Origin: an uncultured Veillonella sp.
GTDB lineage: Bacteria; Bacillota; Negativicutes; Veillonellales; Veillonellaceae
Direction: 5' to 3'
NCBI RefSeq assembly: GCF_900545795.1
Contig: NZ_URAR01000015.1
Location: 1-46,083, forward strand
DNA: 46,083 bases
Below, piece by piece: positions 1 through 8,244 of the stretch; the first letter of the stretch is position 1; the number at the start of each line of letters is the position of its first letter. Below the pieces are notes generated by a model. The model ran no database searches and was not told the origin of the DNA. It saw only the letters and a program-made list of their open reading frames with translations. Both the position numbers and the translations under genes were made by a program.

Positions 1-57
1 ACGGAAAAAACTGATAATTCAGCGAATGCCTTTGTGAGGTTATTTATGAGTTTCAAC

Positions 58-816
58 CTAGTCTGCTTTTAATAAATGTAAGCCTTCAATTTCTTCTTTT
101 GCCTGTAAGAGCAAGCGTTTGATTTGTTCAATTTTTTCTGGATTACAAAGGAAGAGTGGCAAGCTAATACTCAAGGCTATGCGCCGCGTAGGAGTTAATA
201 AAATAGGGGTGGCATAGCAGCATAAAAACTTAGTAATTTCTTCTGATTCAAAGGAAATATTCGTGCGTTGAATTTCCTGCAATTGCTGCCACAATACATG
301 TATATCTGTAATTGTATTTGGGGTCATTTTTTCCAGGCCATCAGGGTAGAGCGTCTGTAACTCTTCAAAGCTATAGTGTGAAAGGAGCGCCTTGCCTAGG
401 GCTGTAGCATGGGCAGGCAGTTTTTTACCTGTGTAGGAAATAATTTGAATGGGCATTTCCGTTTGTGGCGCTTCCTTGATTAGATATAAGATCTCCGTGC
501 CCTCTAAAATACCCAATTGGCACATTTCATTAGACTCTTCTGTAATGCGCTTCATAATGCGTTTTACCTGAGGGATGAGCTCATTGGTTATATCGTAAGA
601 GCTAGCAATGGCATGTAAGGAGAGGCCTAAAAAGTAGAGTCCCGTATGATTATCTAAATAGAGATAATTTTGAAAGGCCATTTCTTGTAAAATCGGTGAA
701 ATTGTGCTCTTGGGGATTTGTAATTGTTGGGAAATTTGAGTTAAGGTAAGGCCTTCAGGATGACCTGATACTAAATTGAATATGCTGAGTACACGCTCGG
801 TTGGTTTGTGAAACAT
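58..816 (-). CDS. IclR-family transcriptional regulator
   Basis: A 252-residue protein with the IclR layout: an N-terminal winged helix-turn-helix (about residues 7-68, with GLTLTQISQQLQIPKSTIS) and a C-terminal effector-binding domain (about 75-248, with LPAHATALGKALLS and a late GIAL-like strand). Length is normal for the family. It is divergent from the yjhG-like operon with a 361-bp shared regulatory gap, and E. coli yjhI, which sits with yjhHGF, is also an IclR-type gene. I therefore infer that it controls the neighbouring sugar-acid operon, probably responding to a pathway intermediate. The start is supported by AAAGGATG about 8 bases upstream of the ATG. Family assignment is firm; the effector is unknown. 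Confidence 0.9.
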   Translation of the reverse strand: MFHKPTERVLSIFNLVSGHPEGLTLTQISQQLQIPKSTISPILQEMAFQNYLYLDNHTGLYFLGLSLHAIASSYDITNELIPQVKRIMKRITEESNEMCQLGILEGTEILYLIKEAPQTEMPIQIISYTGKKLPAHATALGKALLSHYSFEELQTLYPDGLEKMTPNTITDIHVLWQQLQEIQRTNISFESEEITKFLCCYATPILLTPTRRIALSISLPLFLCNPEKIEQIKRLLLQAKEEIEGLHLLKAD

Positions 817-1177
817 AATAATACATCCTTTGTTAGTTATATAGTTAATCTCTATTATAAGGGGGATTTACAAAATAGAACATAGCGACTTTACATTTTT
901 CTTATGTATAAGTCGATGATTCTAACTCCTTTATGAGTTAGAATCGCCTGTCTAGTAGCTACTAGAGGAAGTCCGGAATATTTATAGTCTAATGATTCAA
1001 GATTTGCATAATACGGTAGAGTAATTTTTACAATCTCTTATTGACATAATACTTCATTTCTCGTATGATGTAAACATGAAGTACGGATATATGTTTATAT
1101 AGTTCGTAAATACGGACAAAGATAAACTAAATTAAGTTAACACAGTTAATTTTATTTAAGTAAGGACAGGTGAGAGT
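817..1177. promoter_or_regulatory. Divergent regulatory region between iclR and yjhG
   Basis: This 361-bp gap holds two strong dyads. The first is GATTCTAACTC at 918-928 with its perfect inverse at 935-945. The second is a perfect 16-bp palindrome at 951-966. The first has no T-run, so an intrinsic terminator is unlikely. A repeated TACGGA occurs at 1082-1087 and 1111-1116, just downstream of the yjhG promoter, where a repressor could bind. Which element is the IclR operator cannot be decided from sequence. Confidence 0.6.
1041..1069 (+). promoter_or_regulatory. Sigma-70 promoter of the yjhG operon
   Basis: TTGACA (1041-1046), a 17-bp spacer and TATGAT (1064-1069) form a near-consensus promoter about 110 bp upstream of the yjhG start. 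The long leader contains the TACGGA repeats. Confidence 0.75.
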
Positions 1178-3148
1178 ATGGCTATCAAATCGTTATACGA
1201 AACAATTAATCAAGAGATTGAAGCAACAAAATTATCCATGAATGGTCCTAAAGGTGAACTACCTTTAACAGATACACTATTACGTGAATCTCCAAGTGGT
1301 AATTTATTCGGTATGACTGTTAATGCCGGTATGGGTTGGGATCCATCACAGCTTGCTAATGGCGACGTAATGTTAATTAGTACGCAAGGTGGTCTTAAAA
1401 CTGAGGATCACACAGTAGCCGTTGGTTTACATAATGGTCATTTTGAATTATCTGATTTGATGACAGAAGCAGCTGATGCAGTGGCTGAACTAGGCTTTGT
1501 ACCACATGCAGCATTCGTAACTGACCCATGTGATGGTCGTAGCCAAGGCACGATTGGTATGTTTGACTCTTTGCCATATCGTAATGATGCATCCATCGTA
1601 ATGCGTCGTTTGATTCGCTCCTTACCAACTCGCAAAGCGACGATTGGTGTAGCTGGTTGTGATAAAGGCTTACCAGCTATGATGATGGCATTGGCTAGCA
1701 TGCACAATGAGCCAACAATTCTAGTACCTGGTGGCGCTACATTGAAATCCAATGATGGTGAAGACCTTGGTACAGTACAAACAATCGGTGTTCGTTATGC
1801 AAATGATGAAATTTCTTTAGATTATGCAGCGTCCATGGGCTGTAAAGCTTGTGCATCTCCTGGCGGCGGTTGCCAATTCTTTGGTACAGCTGGTACATCT
1901 CAAGTCGTAGGCGAAGGCTTAGGCCTTTCCATTACACATTCCGCATTAGCTCCATCGGGCCAACAAGTATGGCGTGATATGGCGCGTATGTCTGCTAAAG
2001 CAGTTATGGACTTAGCAGCTCGTGGCATTACAACAAAAGACATTTTAACAGAAAAAGCTGTTGAAAATGCTATGGTAATCCATGCAGCATTTGGTGGTTC
2101 TACAAACTTACTTCTTCATTTACCAGCTATTGCTTATGCAGCTGGTTGTAAGAGCCCAAGCGTGGACGACTGGTCCCGCATTAATAAATTGGTTCCTCGT
2201 CTTGTTAGCGTATTGCCAATTGGCCCAGTTAACTATCCAACTGTATACGCTTACATGGCTGGTGGTGTTCCAGAAGTTATGCTTCATTTACGTAAGCTTG
2301 GCTTATTACACGAAGATGTGTTGACTGTAACTGGTAGCACATTAGGTGAAAACCTTGACTGGTGGGAACAATCCGAACGTCGTCAAGCATGCCGTGCGCA
2401 TCTTGAAAAATCCGAAGGCGTATCACCAGATGAAGTTATCTTTACACCAGGTGAAGCGAAGAAACGCGGTATCGGTTCTACAGTAACATTCCCTAAAGGT
2501 AATATTGCGCCAGAAGGGGCTGTTGTAAAATCTACAGCTATTGACCCATCTGTTATTGACGATGATCATGTATTTAGACATACAGCGAAAGTAAAAGTAT
2601 TTACTTCTGAAAAAGCAGCTATTGCAGCCTTAAAAGAAGTAGGTAAGATTGAAGCTGGCGATATTCTCATCGTTATGGGTGGCGGTCCAAAAGGTACTGG
2701 TATGGAAGAAACTTACCAATTAACATCCGCTTTAAAACATTTACCATATGGTAAACATGTATCCCTTATTACTGACGCTCGTTTCTCTGGCGTATCCACT
2801 GGTGCATGTTTCGGTCACGTAGGTCCTGAAGCCTTAGCTGGCGGTCCATTCGGTAAATTACAAGATGGCGATATTGTAGAAATTATCGTTGATACAGTAA
2901 ATCTCGAAGGTAGCTTAAACTTCATTGGTCGTGAAGGGGAACTTGTGTCCTATGAAGAAGGCGCTAAGATTTTAGCAGAACGCCCAACTCGTGCAGATTT
3001 ACATGAAGATGATGACTTGCCAGATGATACTCGTCTATGGGCTGCCCTTCAAGATGTAAGTGGTGGTACTTGGCAAGGTAATATTTACAATGTAGATAAA
3101 ATTATAGAAGTACTTGAAGCAGGTAAGAAAGCTTTGGCTGAAAAATAA
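1178..3148 (+). CDS. yjhG: YjhG/YagF-type sugar-acid dehydratase (IlvD/Edd family)
   Basis: 656 residues, the size of E. coli YjhG (about 655). IlvD/Edd-family enzymes dehydrate sugar acids to 2-keto-3-deoxy acids; the YjhG/YagF branch acts on D-xylonate. Cluster-ligand cysteines are visible as DPCDGR (C118), GCDKGLP (C161) and GGGCQFFGTAGT (C232). The GGGCQFFGTAG form and the length separate it from IlvD and Edd. RBS AGGACAGGTGAG precedes the ATG. It is the first gene of an operon with a GntP permease 25 bp downstream and a YjhH-type aldolase. Substrate (xylonate or another aldonate) is inferred from family and neighbours. Cytoplasmic. Confidence 0.9.
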   Translation: MAIKSLYETINQEIEATKLSMNGPKGELPLTDTLLRESPSGNLFGMTVNAGMGWDPSQLANGDVMLISTQGGLKTEDHTVAVGLHNGHFELSDLMTEAADAVAELGFVPHAAFVTDPCDGRSQGTIGMFDSLPYRNDASIVMRRLIRSLPTRKATIGVAGCDKGLPAMMMALASMHNEPTILVPGGATLKSNDGEDLGTVQTIGVRYANDEISLDYAASMGCKACASPGGGCQFFGTAGTSQVVGEGLGLSITHSALAPSGQQVWRDMARMSAKAVMDLAARGITTKDILTEKAVENAMVIHAAFGGSTNLLLHLPAIAYAAGCKSPSVDDWSRINKLVPRLVSVLPIGPVNYPTVYAYMAGGVPEVMLHLRKLGLLHEDVLTVTGSTLGENLDWWEQSERRQACRAHLEKSEGVSPDEVIFTPGEAKKRGIGSTVTFPKGNIAPEGAVVKSTAIDPSVIDDDHVFRHTAKVKVFTSEKAAIAALKEVGKIEAGDILIVMGGGPKGTGMEETYQLTSALKHLPYGKHVSLITDARFSGVSTGACFGHVGPEALAGGPFGKLQDGDIVEIIVDTVNLEGSLNFIGREGELVSYEEGAKILAERPTRADLHEDDDLPDDTRLWAALQDVSGGTWQGNIYNVDKIIEVLEAGKKALAEK

Positions 3149-3173
3149 TTGTCAACCATAGGAGGAGCTCATT

Positions 3174-4520
3174 ATGCCTTTATTAATTACTGCCGCGGCA
3201 GTTGTACTACTGATATTTTTGATTTCAAAATGTAAAGTTAATACATTCATTTCACTTGTTATAGTATCGGCTTTGGCGGGGATTGCTTTCGGCATCCCCT
3301 TGCCAAAACTCCCTAATACCTTAGAAGCTGGTATGGGTGGCACATTAGGTCACATTGCATTAATCTTTGGCCTTGGTGCTATGCTTGGTCGCGTAATTGC
3401 TGATGCAGGCGGTGCGCAACGTATTTCCATGACTTTAATCGATAAGTTTGGGGAAAAGAAAATTCAATGGGCCATCGTAGTGGCATCCTTTATCGTAGGT
3501 ATTGCCTTATTCTTTGAAGTAGGCCTTGTTCTCTTAATTCCAATCGTATTTACTATTTCTCGTCAAATGAAGGTGGCGCCTATCTATTTAGGTTTCCCAA
3601 TGTTAGCATCTTTACTTGCTACACATTGCTTCTTGCCACCACATCCAGGTCCTACAGTTATTGCTGGGGAATATGGCGCTGATATGGGTAGCGTTCTTTT
3701 ATATGGTATTTTAATCGCCATTCCTACAGTTATTATTACAGGTCCTATTTTCACTAAAATTGTAAAAGGCTATATGCCAGGTGTATTTGAAAAAGCTGGG
3801 GATATTACGGGTCTTGGAGATCCTAAATTCTTCACTGATGAAGAAATGCCAGGCTTTGGTATTAGTATCTTAACGGCTATGTTACCAGTTATCTTGATGA
3901 TTTTCGCTACAGTAGCTAATATTGCTAGAGATATTGGTCATCTTGAAAGCCCACTATTATTAGAAATTGTAAACTTCTTAGGTAATCCATCCATCGCTAT
4001 GCTTGTATCGATTATCTTTGCTATCTATGTATTGAGTCTTCGTCGTGGCACACCAATTAAAGAAGTTATGAATTCTTGTTCTAAAGCAATCGCTTCCATT
4101 GGTATGATGCTTCTTATCATCGGCGGTGGCGGGATTTTCAAACAAATCCTTATCACTGGTGGTGTAGGTACTTACATTGCATCCATGTTCCATGGCACAT
4201 CCATTTCACCAATCTTATTTGCTTGGACAGTAGCTGCCATTTTACGTATCTCCTTAGGTTCTGCAACAGTAGCAGCTTTATCTACAGCAGGTTTAGTAGT
4301 GCCAGTATTGGCCACTGCTGATGCGAATCTTGCGTTAGTTACTTTGGCAACTGGTGCTGGTAGTACCATTGCATCTCATGTAAATGATGCTGGCTTCTGG
4401 ATGGTAAAAGAATATTTTGGTTTAAGCTTAAAAGAAACATTTGCTACTTGGACTGTATTGTCTACGATTGCATCTATCTCGGGTTTAGTATTCGTACTCG
4501 TATTAGATATGTTTGTATAA
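3174..4520 (+). CDS. GntP-family gluconate/sugar-acid:H+ permease
   Basis: 448 residues, hydrophobic throughout, consistent with the 12-14 transmembrane segments of the GntP family. Family-type stretches include GMGGTLGHIALIFGLGAMLG near residue 55, HCFLPPHPGPT near 150 and the C-terminal GSTIASHVNDAGFWMVKEY. It begins 25 bp after the dehydratase gene with RBS GGAGGAG, so the two are co-transcribed. It most likely imports the aldonate used by the dehydratase, the role proposed for YjhF in E. coli. Exact substrate cannot be read from sequence. Confidence 0.9.
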   Translation: MPLLITAAAVVLLIFLISKCKVNTFISLVIVSALAGIAFGIPLPKLPNTLEAGMGGTLGHIALIFGLGAMLGRVIADAGGAQRISMTLIDKFGEKKIQWAIVVASFIVGIALFFEVGLVLLIPIVFTISRQMKVAPIYLGFPMLASLLATHCFLPPHPGPTVIAGEYGADMGSVLLYGILIAIPTVIITGPIFTKIVKGYMPGVFEKAGDITGLGDPKFFTDEEMPGFGISILTAMLPVILMIFATVANIARDIGHLESPLLLEIVNFLGNPSIAMLVSIIFAIYVLSLRRGTPIKEVMNSCSKAIASIGMMLLIIGGGGIFKQILITGGVGTYIASMFHGTSISPILFAWTVAAILRISLGSATVAALSTAGLVVPVLATADANLALVTLATGAGSTIASHVNDAGFWMVKEYFGLSLKETFATWTVLSTIASISGLVFVLVLDMFV

Positions 4521-4533
4521 ATAAATTGACAGG

Positions 4534-4565
4534 AAGGTGCAGGTACATACCTGTACCTTTCATTT
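4534..4565 (+). terminator. Intercistronic hairpin between permease and aldolase
   Basis: AAGGTGCAGGTA (4534-4545) pairs with TACCTGTACCTT (4548-4559) with one G-T pair, followed by an interrupted T-rich stretch. It could be a weak terminator or mRNA-stability hairpin that lowers aldolase expression relative to the first two genes. Confidence 0.6.
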
Positions 4566-4598
4566 TTGAATCACCGCGATATTTAGGAGGAGATTATT

Positions 4599-5492
4599 AT
4601 GTTTAAAGGTGTGTATTCGCCAGTCATTACCATATTAAATGATGAGGGTAAATTAGATGTGCGCGCTATGGAGCAACATGTGGAGCATTTAGCTGCTTCT
4701 GGCTTACATGGTTTACTATTCTTAGGTAGCTTAGGGGAATTTTATAGCTTCTCCTTTGAAGAAAAGAAAGAAATTATTGATTTAGCAGTTAAAGTGGTGA
4801 ACGGCCGTTGCCAAGTTATCATTGGCGTAGGTGGCACATCTTTAGATGAAGTCATTGCCTTAGCGTCCTATTGTGAAACAGCTGGTGTAGATGCATTAAA
4901 CATCGTTTCTCCATACTATTTTGGGCCAACTCCTAAGGCGGCTGTAGCATATTTTGGCAAGATTGCAGAAGCTACGTCCTTGCCAATTATGTTATATAAC
5001 TTCCCAGATCGTGTAGGCACTGACTTGACTCCAGATGTAGTGGCAGAGCTTGCTAAGACGCATAAAAATATCGTAGGCATTAAGGATACAGTAGACAATA
5101 TTAGTCATACGCGCCGTTTAATCCGCGCTGTTAAGGCTGTAAATCCTGAGTTCAGTGTACTCTCTGGTTTTGATGAGTACTATGCGGTGAATCGTTTCTC
5201 CGGTGGGGATGGCACGTTAACTGGCTTAACTAATGTAACACCAGAAACATTTGTGGCTCTTCATAAGGCTTATGAAGAAAAGGACTTCGAAACCTTAGAA
5301 GCTTGTGCTAGCAAAATTGCTAAATTAATGAGCTTGTATGAAGTAACTGATTTATTTATTGTGGCGATTAAAGCAGCAGTTAAATTACGTGGTCTTGAAA
5401 TGAGTACCTTTACTAAGGCGCCAGGCCTTCCAATTACAGCTGCAGAAGAACAAAAAGTAGCTGACATTTTAAAAGAAGTAGGCTTAATCTAA
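4599..5492 (+). CDS. yjhH: YjhH/YagE-type 2-keto-3-deoxy-sugar-acid aldolase (DapA family)
   Basis: 297 residues, a class I aldolase of the DHDPS/NAL family. Visible residues are the Schiff-base lysine K162 (GIKDTVDN), the active-site tyrosine Y133 (LYNFPDR), and GSLGEF at 43-48 where DapA has GTTGE. The context (dehydratase and GntP permease) argues for cleavage of a 2-keto-3-deoxy aldonate rather than lysine synthesis: a pentonate would give pyruvate and glycolaldehyde, a hexonate pyruvate and glyceraldehyde. RBS TAGGAGGAG is strong. The last coding bases are themselves a degenerate unit of the 24-bp repeat that follows the gene. Confidence 0.87.
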   Translation: MFKGVYSPVITILNDEGKLDVRAMEQHVEHLAASGLHGLLFLGSLGEFYSFSFEEKKEIIDLAVKVVNGRCQVIIGVGGTSLDEVIALASYCETAGVDALNIVSPYYFGPTPKAAVAYFGKIAEATSLPIMLYNFPDRVGTDLTPDVVAELAKTHKNIVGIKDTVDNISHTRRLIRAVKAVNPEFSVLSGFDEYYAVNRFSGGDGTLTGLTNVTPETFVALHKAYEEKDFETLEACASKIAKLMSLYEVTDLFIVAIKAAVKLRGLEMSTFTKAPGLPITAAEEQKVADILKEVGLI

Positions 5493-5600
5493 ATAAGCGA
5501 AGTGAGTTTAATTTAGATGAGCATAGTGAGTTTAATTTAGATGAGTGCAGTGAGCTTAATTTAGATTAGTACAGTGGGTTTGATTAATCTAAATAAGTGT
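5480..5600. repeat. 24-bp tandem repeat overlapping the 3' end of the aldolase gene
   Basis: Units of 24 bp lie at 5504-5527, 5528-5551 and 5552-5575 (core GTTTAATTTAGATGAG plus a variable CATAGT/TGCAGT-like tail), with a partial degenerate unit from 5576. A diverged copy at 5480-5503 contains the last codons and stop codon of the aldolase gene. Confidence 0.8.
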
Positions 5601-5631
5601 ATTATAAGTGCATTGGGTCTAAACTAAATAT

Positions 5632-5722
5632 AAGCAGCATGTTATCTCCCATGAGATTTGCTATAAAGTTTAAATAATAAACTGTAGCTCAATCTCTGGT
5701 GCGGATAATGTGCTGCTTTTTT
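5632..5722 (+). terminator. Long compound hairpin terminator after the sugar-acid operon
   Basis: AAGCAGCA..TTATC (5632-5646) pairs with GATAA..TGCTGCTT (5704-5718) apart from a 2-bp mismatch. After an internal loop an inner stem follows: GAGATT/AATCTC, GCTATA/TGTAGC-like and AGTTTA/TAAACT. A T-run closes it. The stem is much longer than a minimal intrinsic terminator. Confidence 0.75.
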
Positions 5723-6056
5723 CTTTGTAAAGCTAAGTTGATGTAATTTAGGGATATTGTAGTTCTAAAGGAGCGGATACTGTTTCTTTGCCTTTGTAAA
5801 ACGGTATTGTTACGGCATAGTGAGGCTATATTTCCTTGTAAACGTTGATGTGATATATACTCCCATAAAAAATAGAAGGACTTTTGAGTTTATATATCGA
5901 ATTGTTTATATATAGGCCTTAGATATTTTATGTGTTTAGATCTGTAGGTTTAGTGATAAAGATATAAAGTCAGTGGTATACATAAAAGTTAGTTGCAAAA
6001 ATAAATTGCGCATAATGTATACGAAGAAAATTATATACGAGAAGAGGATAATTTTA
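5723..6056. other. AT-rich intergenic stretch
   Basis: About 330 bp between the operon terminator and the next gene. I see no gene, no RNA structure and no convincing promoter. An upstream in-frame extension of the next gene covers part of it but lacks a ribosome site. Confidence 0.5.
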
Positions 6057-6068
6057 AGGAGGTACAGC

Positions 6069-6653
6069 ATGAAAAAGCAATGGATTACAGCGATGGTTTT
6101 AGCCGCACTATTTGCCGTAGGGGCAGATGCAAGTGCAACGGTAAGCGCACAGAGTGTGCATGGTCAAATTACTGATTCAGCGCGCCCAGGCCGTTGGTAT
6201 GGGGCAGATGTAGCGGCGCAGGAGCTAGTTGTAGCAGGTGTTCCTATGGGGGTAAAATTTGATGCTATTGTAAAAAGCTTAGGTACGCCTACTAAAATTA
6301 ATTATTTGCCTGGTAATGGGCCGCTATCTTCTTTAGAATATGGTGGTATAAAGTATATAGCCATGCCTAGAGAAGATTATGTAACTATGATTGAAATTAC
6401 TAATCGCGATGCCACGACAGCGCGTGGTATTGCCGTAGGCGATAGCATTGCGCGGGTGCAAGAGGTATATGGACAGCCTTTAATGGTATCTTCTCGGAAT
6501 TGGAATAATGAATATTTTGAGCCTAGTTGGTTCTATGGACACTTATACATGGGCAGTGAGTACATAAAGGGCATTTGGTTTGCCAATGATGGAAAAAAAG
6601 TAACGCGTATTATCGTGTTGGATGGGATTACTAATTTTGAAACTAAGGAATAA
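6069..6653 (+). CDS. Secreted/periplasmic protein of unknown function
   Basis: 194 residues from the ATG at 6069, which follows AAGGAGGT by about 6 bases. The open frame extends upstream to 5973 but that part has no RBS. The N-terminus MKKQWITAMVLAALFAVGADASA is a Sec signal peptide, probably cleaved near ASA/TVSA. The mature part has two similar stretches, GVPMGVKFDAIVKSLGTPTK and GIAVGDSIARVQEVYGQPLM, resembling the short helix-turn repeats of SmpA/OmlA-like (BamE-fold) envelope proteins. That similarity is a weak inference. No lipobox cysteine is present. Function unknown. Confidence 0.75.
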   Translation: MKKQWITAMVLAALFAVGADASATVSAQSVHGQITDSARPGRWYGADVAAQELVVAGVPMGVKFDAIVKSLGTPTKINYLPGNGPLSSLEYGGIKYIAMPREDYVTMIEITNRDATTARGIAVGDSIARVQEVYGQPLMVSSRNWNNEYFEPSWFYGHLYMGSEYIKGIWFANDGKKVTRIIVLDGITNFETKE

Positions 6654-6731
6654 TAGGTAGTGAATAATAGGCCGTATTTTTTAGGGGCTCAATACAGTTG
6701 ATGAACTACGCAATAAGTTGACGAATATGGC

Positions 6732-6762
6732 TTGACTTGAAGTTGACTTCAAGGTGTATGCT
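6732..6762 (+). promoter_or_regulatory. MerR-type promoter (19-bp spacer with dyad) of the YqhD-like gene
   Basis: TTGACT (6732-6737) and TATGCT (6757-6762) are separated by 19 bp, longer than usual. The spacer region holds a dyad, CTTGAAGT (6736-6743), TG, ACTTCAAG (6746-6753). An overlong spacer carrying the operator dyad is the hallmark of promoters activated by MerR-family regulators. No MerR gene is in this window. Confidence 0.75.
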
Positions 6763-6838
6763 TAATTCATAAACGATTTATTGTATGGTGTATAGCGAAT
6801 TGCTATATAATTTTATAATGCATACTAAGGAGGCATTT

Positions 6839-8005
6839 ATGTTAGGTACATTTACGTATGACAATCCAACCCGCATTCATTTCGGGGAAAATTCCTTACA
6901 GGCTTTAAATCAGGAGTTACCTAATTTTGGTGATACTGTATTACTTGTTTATGGTGGCGGCTCCATTAAAAAATCAGGTCTTTATGACAAAGTTGTAGAG
7001 ATTTTAAAGGCTAATGGCAAGACGATTGTAGAAGATGCTGGGGTTATGTCTAATCCAACATCTGATAAGTTAAATGAAGGGGTAGCGCGTGCGAGAGCAG
7101 GTAAAGCAGATTTCATTTTAGCTGTTGGTGGCGGCTCTGTTATTGACTATGCAAAAGCAGTGTCTGTATCGATTCACTGTGAGGAAGATCCATGGGAAAA
7201 ATATTTCGAACGCATGGAAGATGTAGATTGTGAAATCGTGCCAGTTGGTTCCGTTCTTACTATGGTTGGTACAGGCTCTGAAATGAATGGTGGCTCTGTT
7301 ATTACCAATCATGACAAAAAATTAAAAATTGGTCATGTTTTTGGCTCCAATGTATTCCCTAAATTCTCTATTTTAGACCCAATTTATACCTATACATTGC
7401 CAAAATACCAAATGGTAGCAGGTTTCTTTGATATTATGTCTCATTTATTAGAGCAATACTTCTCCGGTACTGATGACAATACATCGGATTATGTAATTGA
7501 AGGTTTATTGCGTTCCTTGATTCACAGCGCGCGTATTGCTGTAGAAAATCCTAAGGATTATGAAGCACGTAGTAATATTATGTGGACGGCTACTTGGGCG
7601 CTCAACACCTTTACTCATATGGGTAAACCAGGTGACTGGATGGTGCATATGTTAGGTCAGGCTGTAGGTGCGTATACTGATGCTACTCATGGTATGACAT
7701 TAGCGGCTGTATCCTTGCCATATTATAAGCATATTTTAAAAGAAGGCTTGCCTAAATTTAAACGTTATGCTATCAATGTATGGAACGTAGATCCAGCTGG
7801 CAAATCTGATGAGGAAATCGCCTTAGAGGGCCTTGCTGAAATGGAAAAGTACATGAAGGAAATCGGCGTAGTTATGAACTTAACTGACTTAGGTACTACC
7901 CCTGAAATGATTGAAGGCATTGCAGATGCCACATTCATTTTAGATAGCGGTTATAAGAAGTTAACTCGTGACGAAGTGGTGGACGTATTAAAAGCAAGCC
8001 TATAA
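6839..8005 (+). CDS. YqhD/BdhA-like iron-type alcohol dehydrogenase (aldehyde reductase)
   Basis: 388 residues from the ATG at 6839, which has AAGGAGG 6 bases upstream; a longer frame from 6785 lacks a site. Group III alcohol dehydrogenase: NAD(P) motif AVGGGSVID near 95-103, and metal ligands D198, H202, H270 and H284. It is colinear with E. coli YqhD along its length (for example YGGGSIKKSG and LDPIYTYTLP), so an NADPH-dependent aldehyde reductase is likely. Q274 stands where YqhD has a second-shell histidine (HMLGQ for HMLGH). The MerR-type promoter suggests induction by aldehyde or thiol stress. It may reduce glycolaldehyde from the upstream aldolase; this is inference. Confidence 0.88.
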   Translation: MLGTFTYDNPTRIHFGENSLQALNQELPNFGDTVLLVYGGGSIKKSGLYDKVVEILKANGKTIVEDAGVMSNPTSDKLNEGVARARAGKADFILAVGGGSVIDYAKAVSVSIHCEEDPWEKYFERMEDVDCEIVPVGSVLTMVGTGSEMNGGSVITNHDKKLKIGHVFGSNVFPKFSILDPIYTYTLPKYQMVAGFFDIMSHLLEQYFSGTDDNTSDYVIEGLLRSLIHSARIAVENPKDYEARSNIMWTATWALNTFTHMGKPGDWMVHMLGQAVGAYTDATHGMTLAAVSLPYYKHILKEGLPKFKRYAINVWNVDPAGKSDEEIALEGLAEMEKYMKEIGVVMNLTDLGTTPEMIEGIADATFILDSGYKKLTRDEVVDVLKASL

Positions 8006-8197
8006 TATGGAACAATGATTAGGATGCTTCAGTGTATTATTATGATGCGTTGAATGCTTATACACTCGTATATTGAGTAAGTTTTATAAGCTCGATGAGT
8101 TTATAATAATGTACAATATAATATATGGTGTAGATTTTGTACACCTAATATAAGGCACCTAAGAAACATATAAGTAACACATAAGTAACATATAAAG

Positions 8198-8225
8198 AAA
8201 GCACTCCCATAAGGGGTGCTTTCTT
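8198..8225 (+). terminator. Intrinsic terminator
   Basis: AAAGCACTCC, a short loop, then GGGGTGCTTTCTT: a compact hairpin downstream of the dehydrogenase and directly upstream of the next RBS. Confidence 0.75.
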
Positions 8226-8244
8226 ACTAGAAGGGATGATAAAG

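Noticed and set aside
918..966. Palindromes as insertion-sequence ends or a bidirectional terminator
   Set aside because: No transposase, target duplication or T-run accompanies them; the operator reading is kept as a finding only.
1395..1752. Minus-strand frames of 77 and 104 codons inside the dehydratase gene
   Set aside because: Both are shadows of a conserved plus-strand enzyme and show no family features.
5973..6068. Upstream extension of the secreted protein
   Set aside because: The extension lacks an RBS and would bury the signal peptide; the ATG at 6069 has a strong AAGGAGGT.
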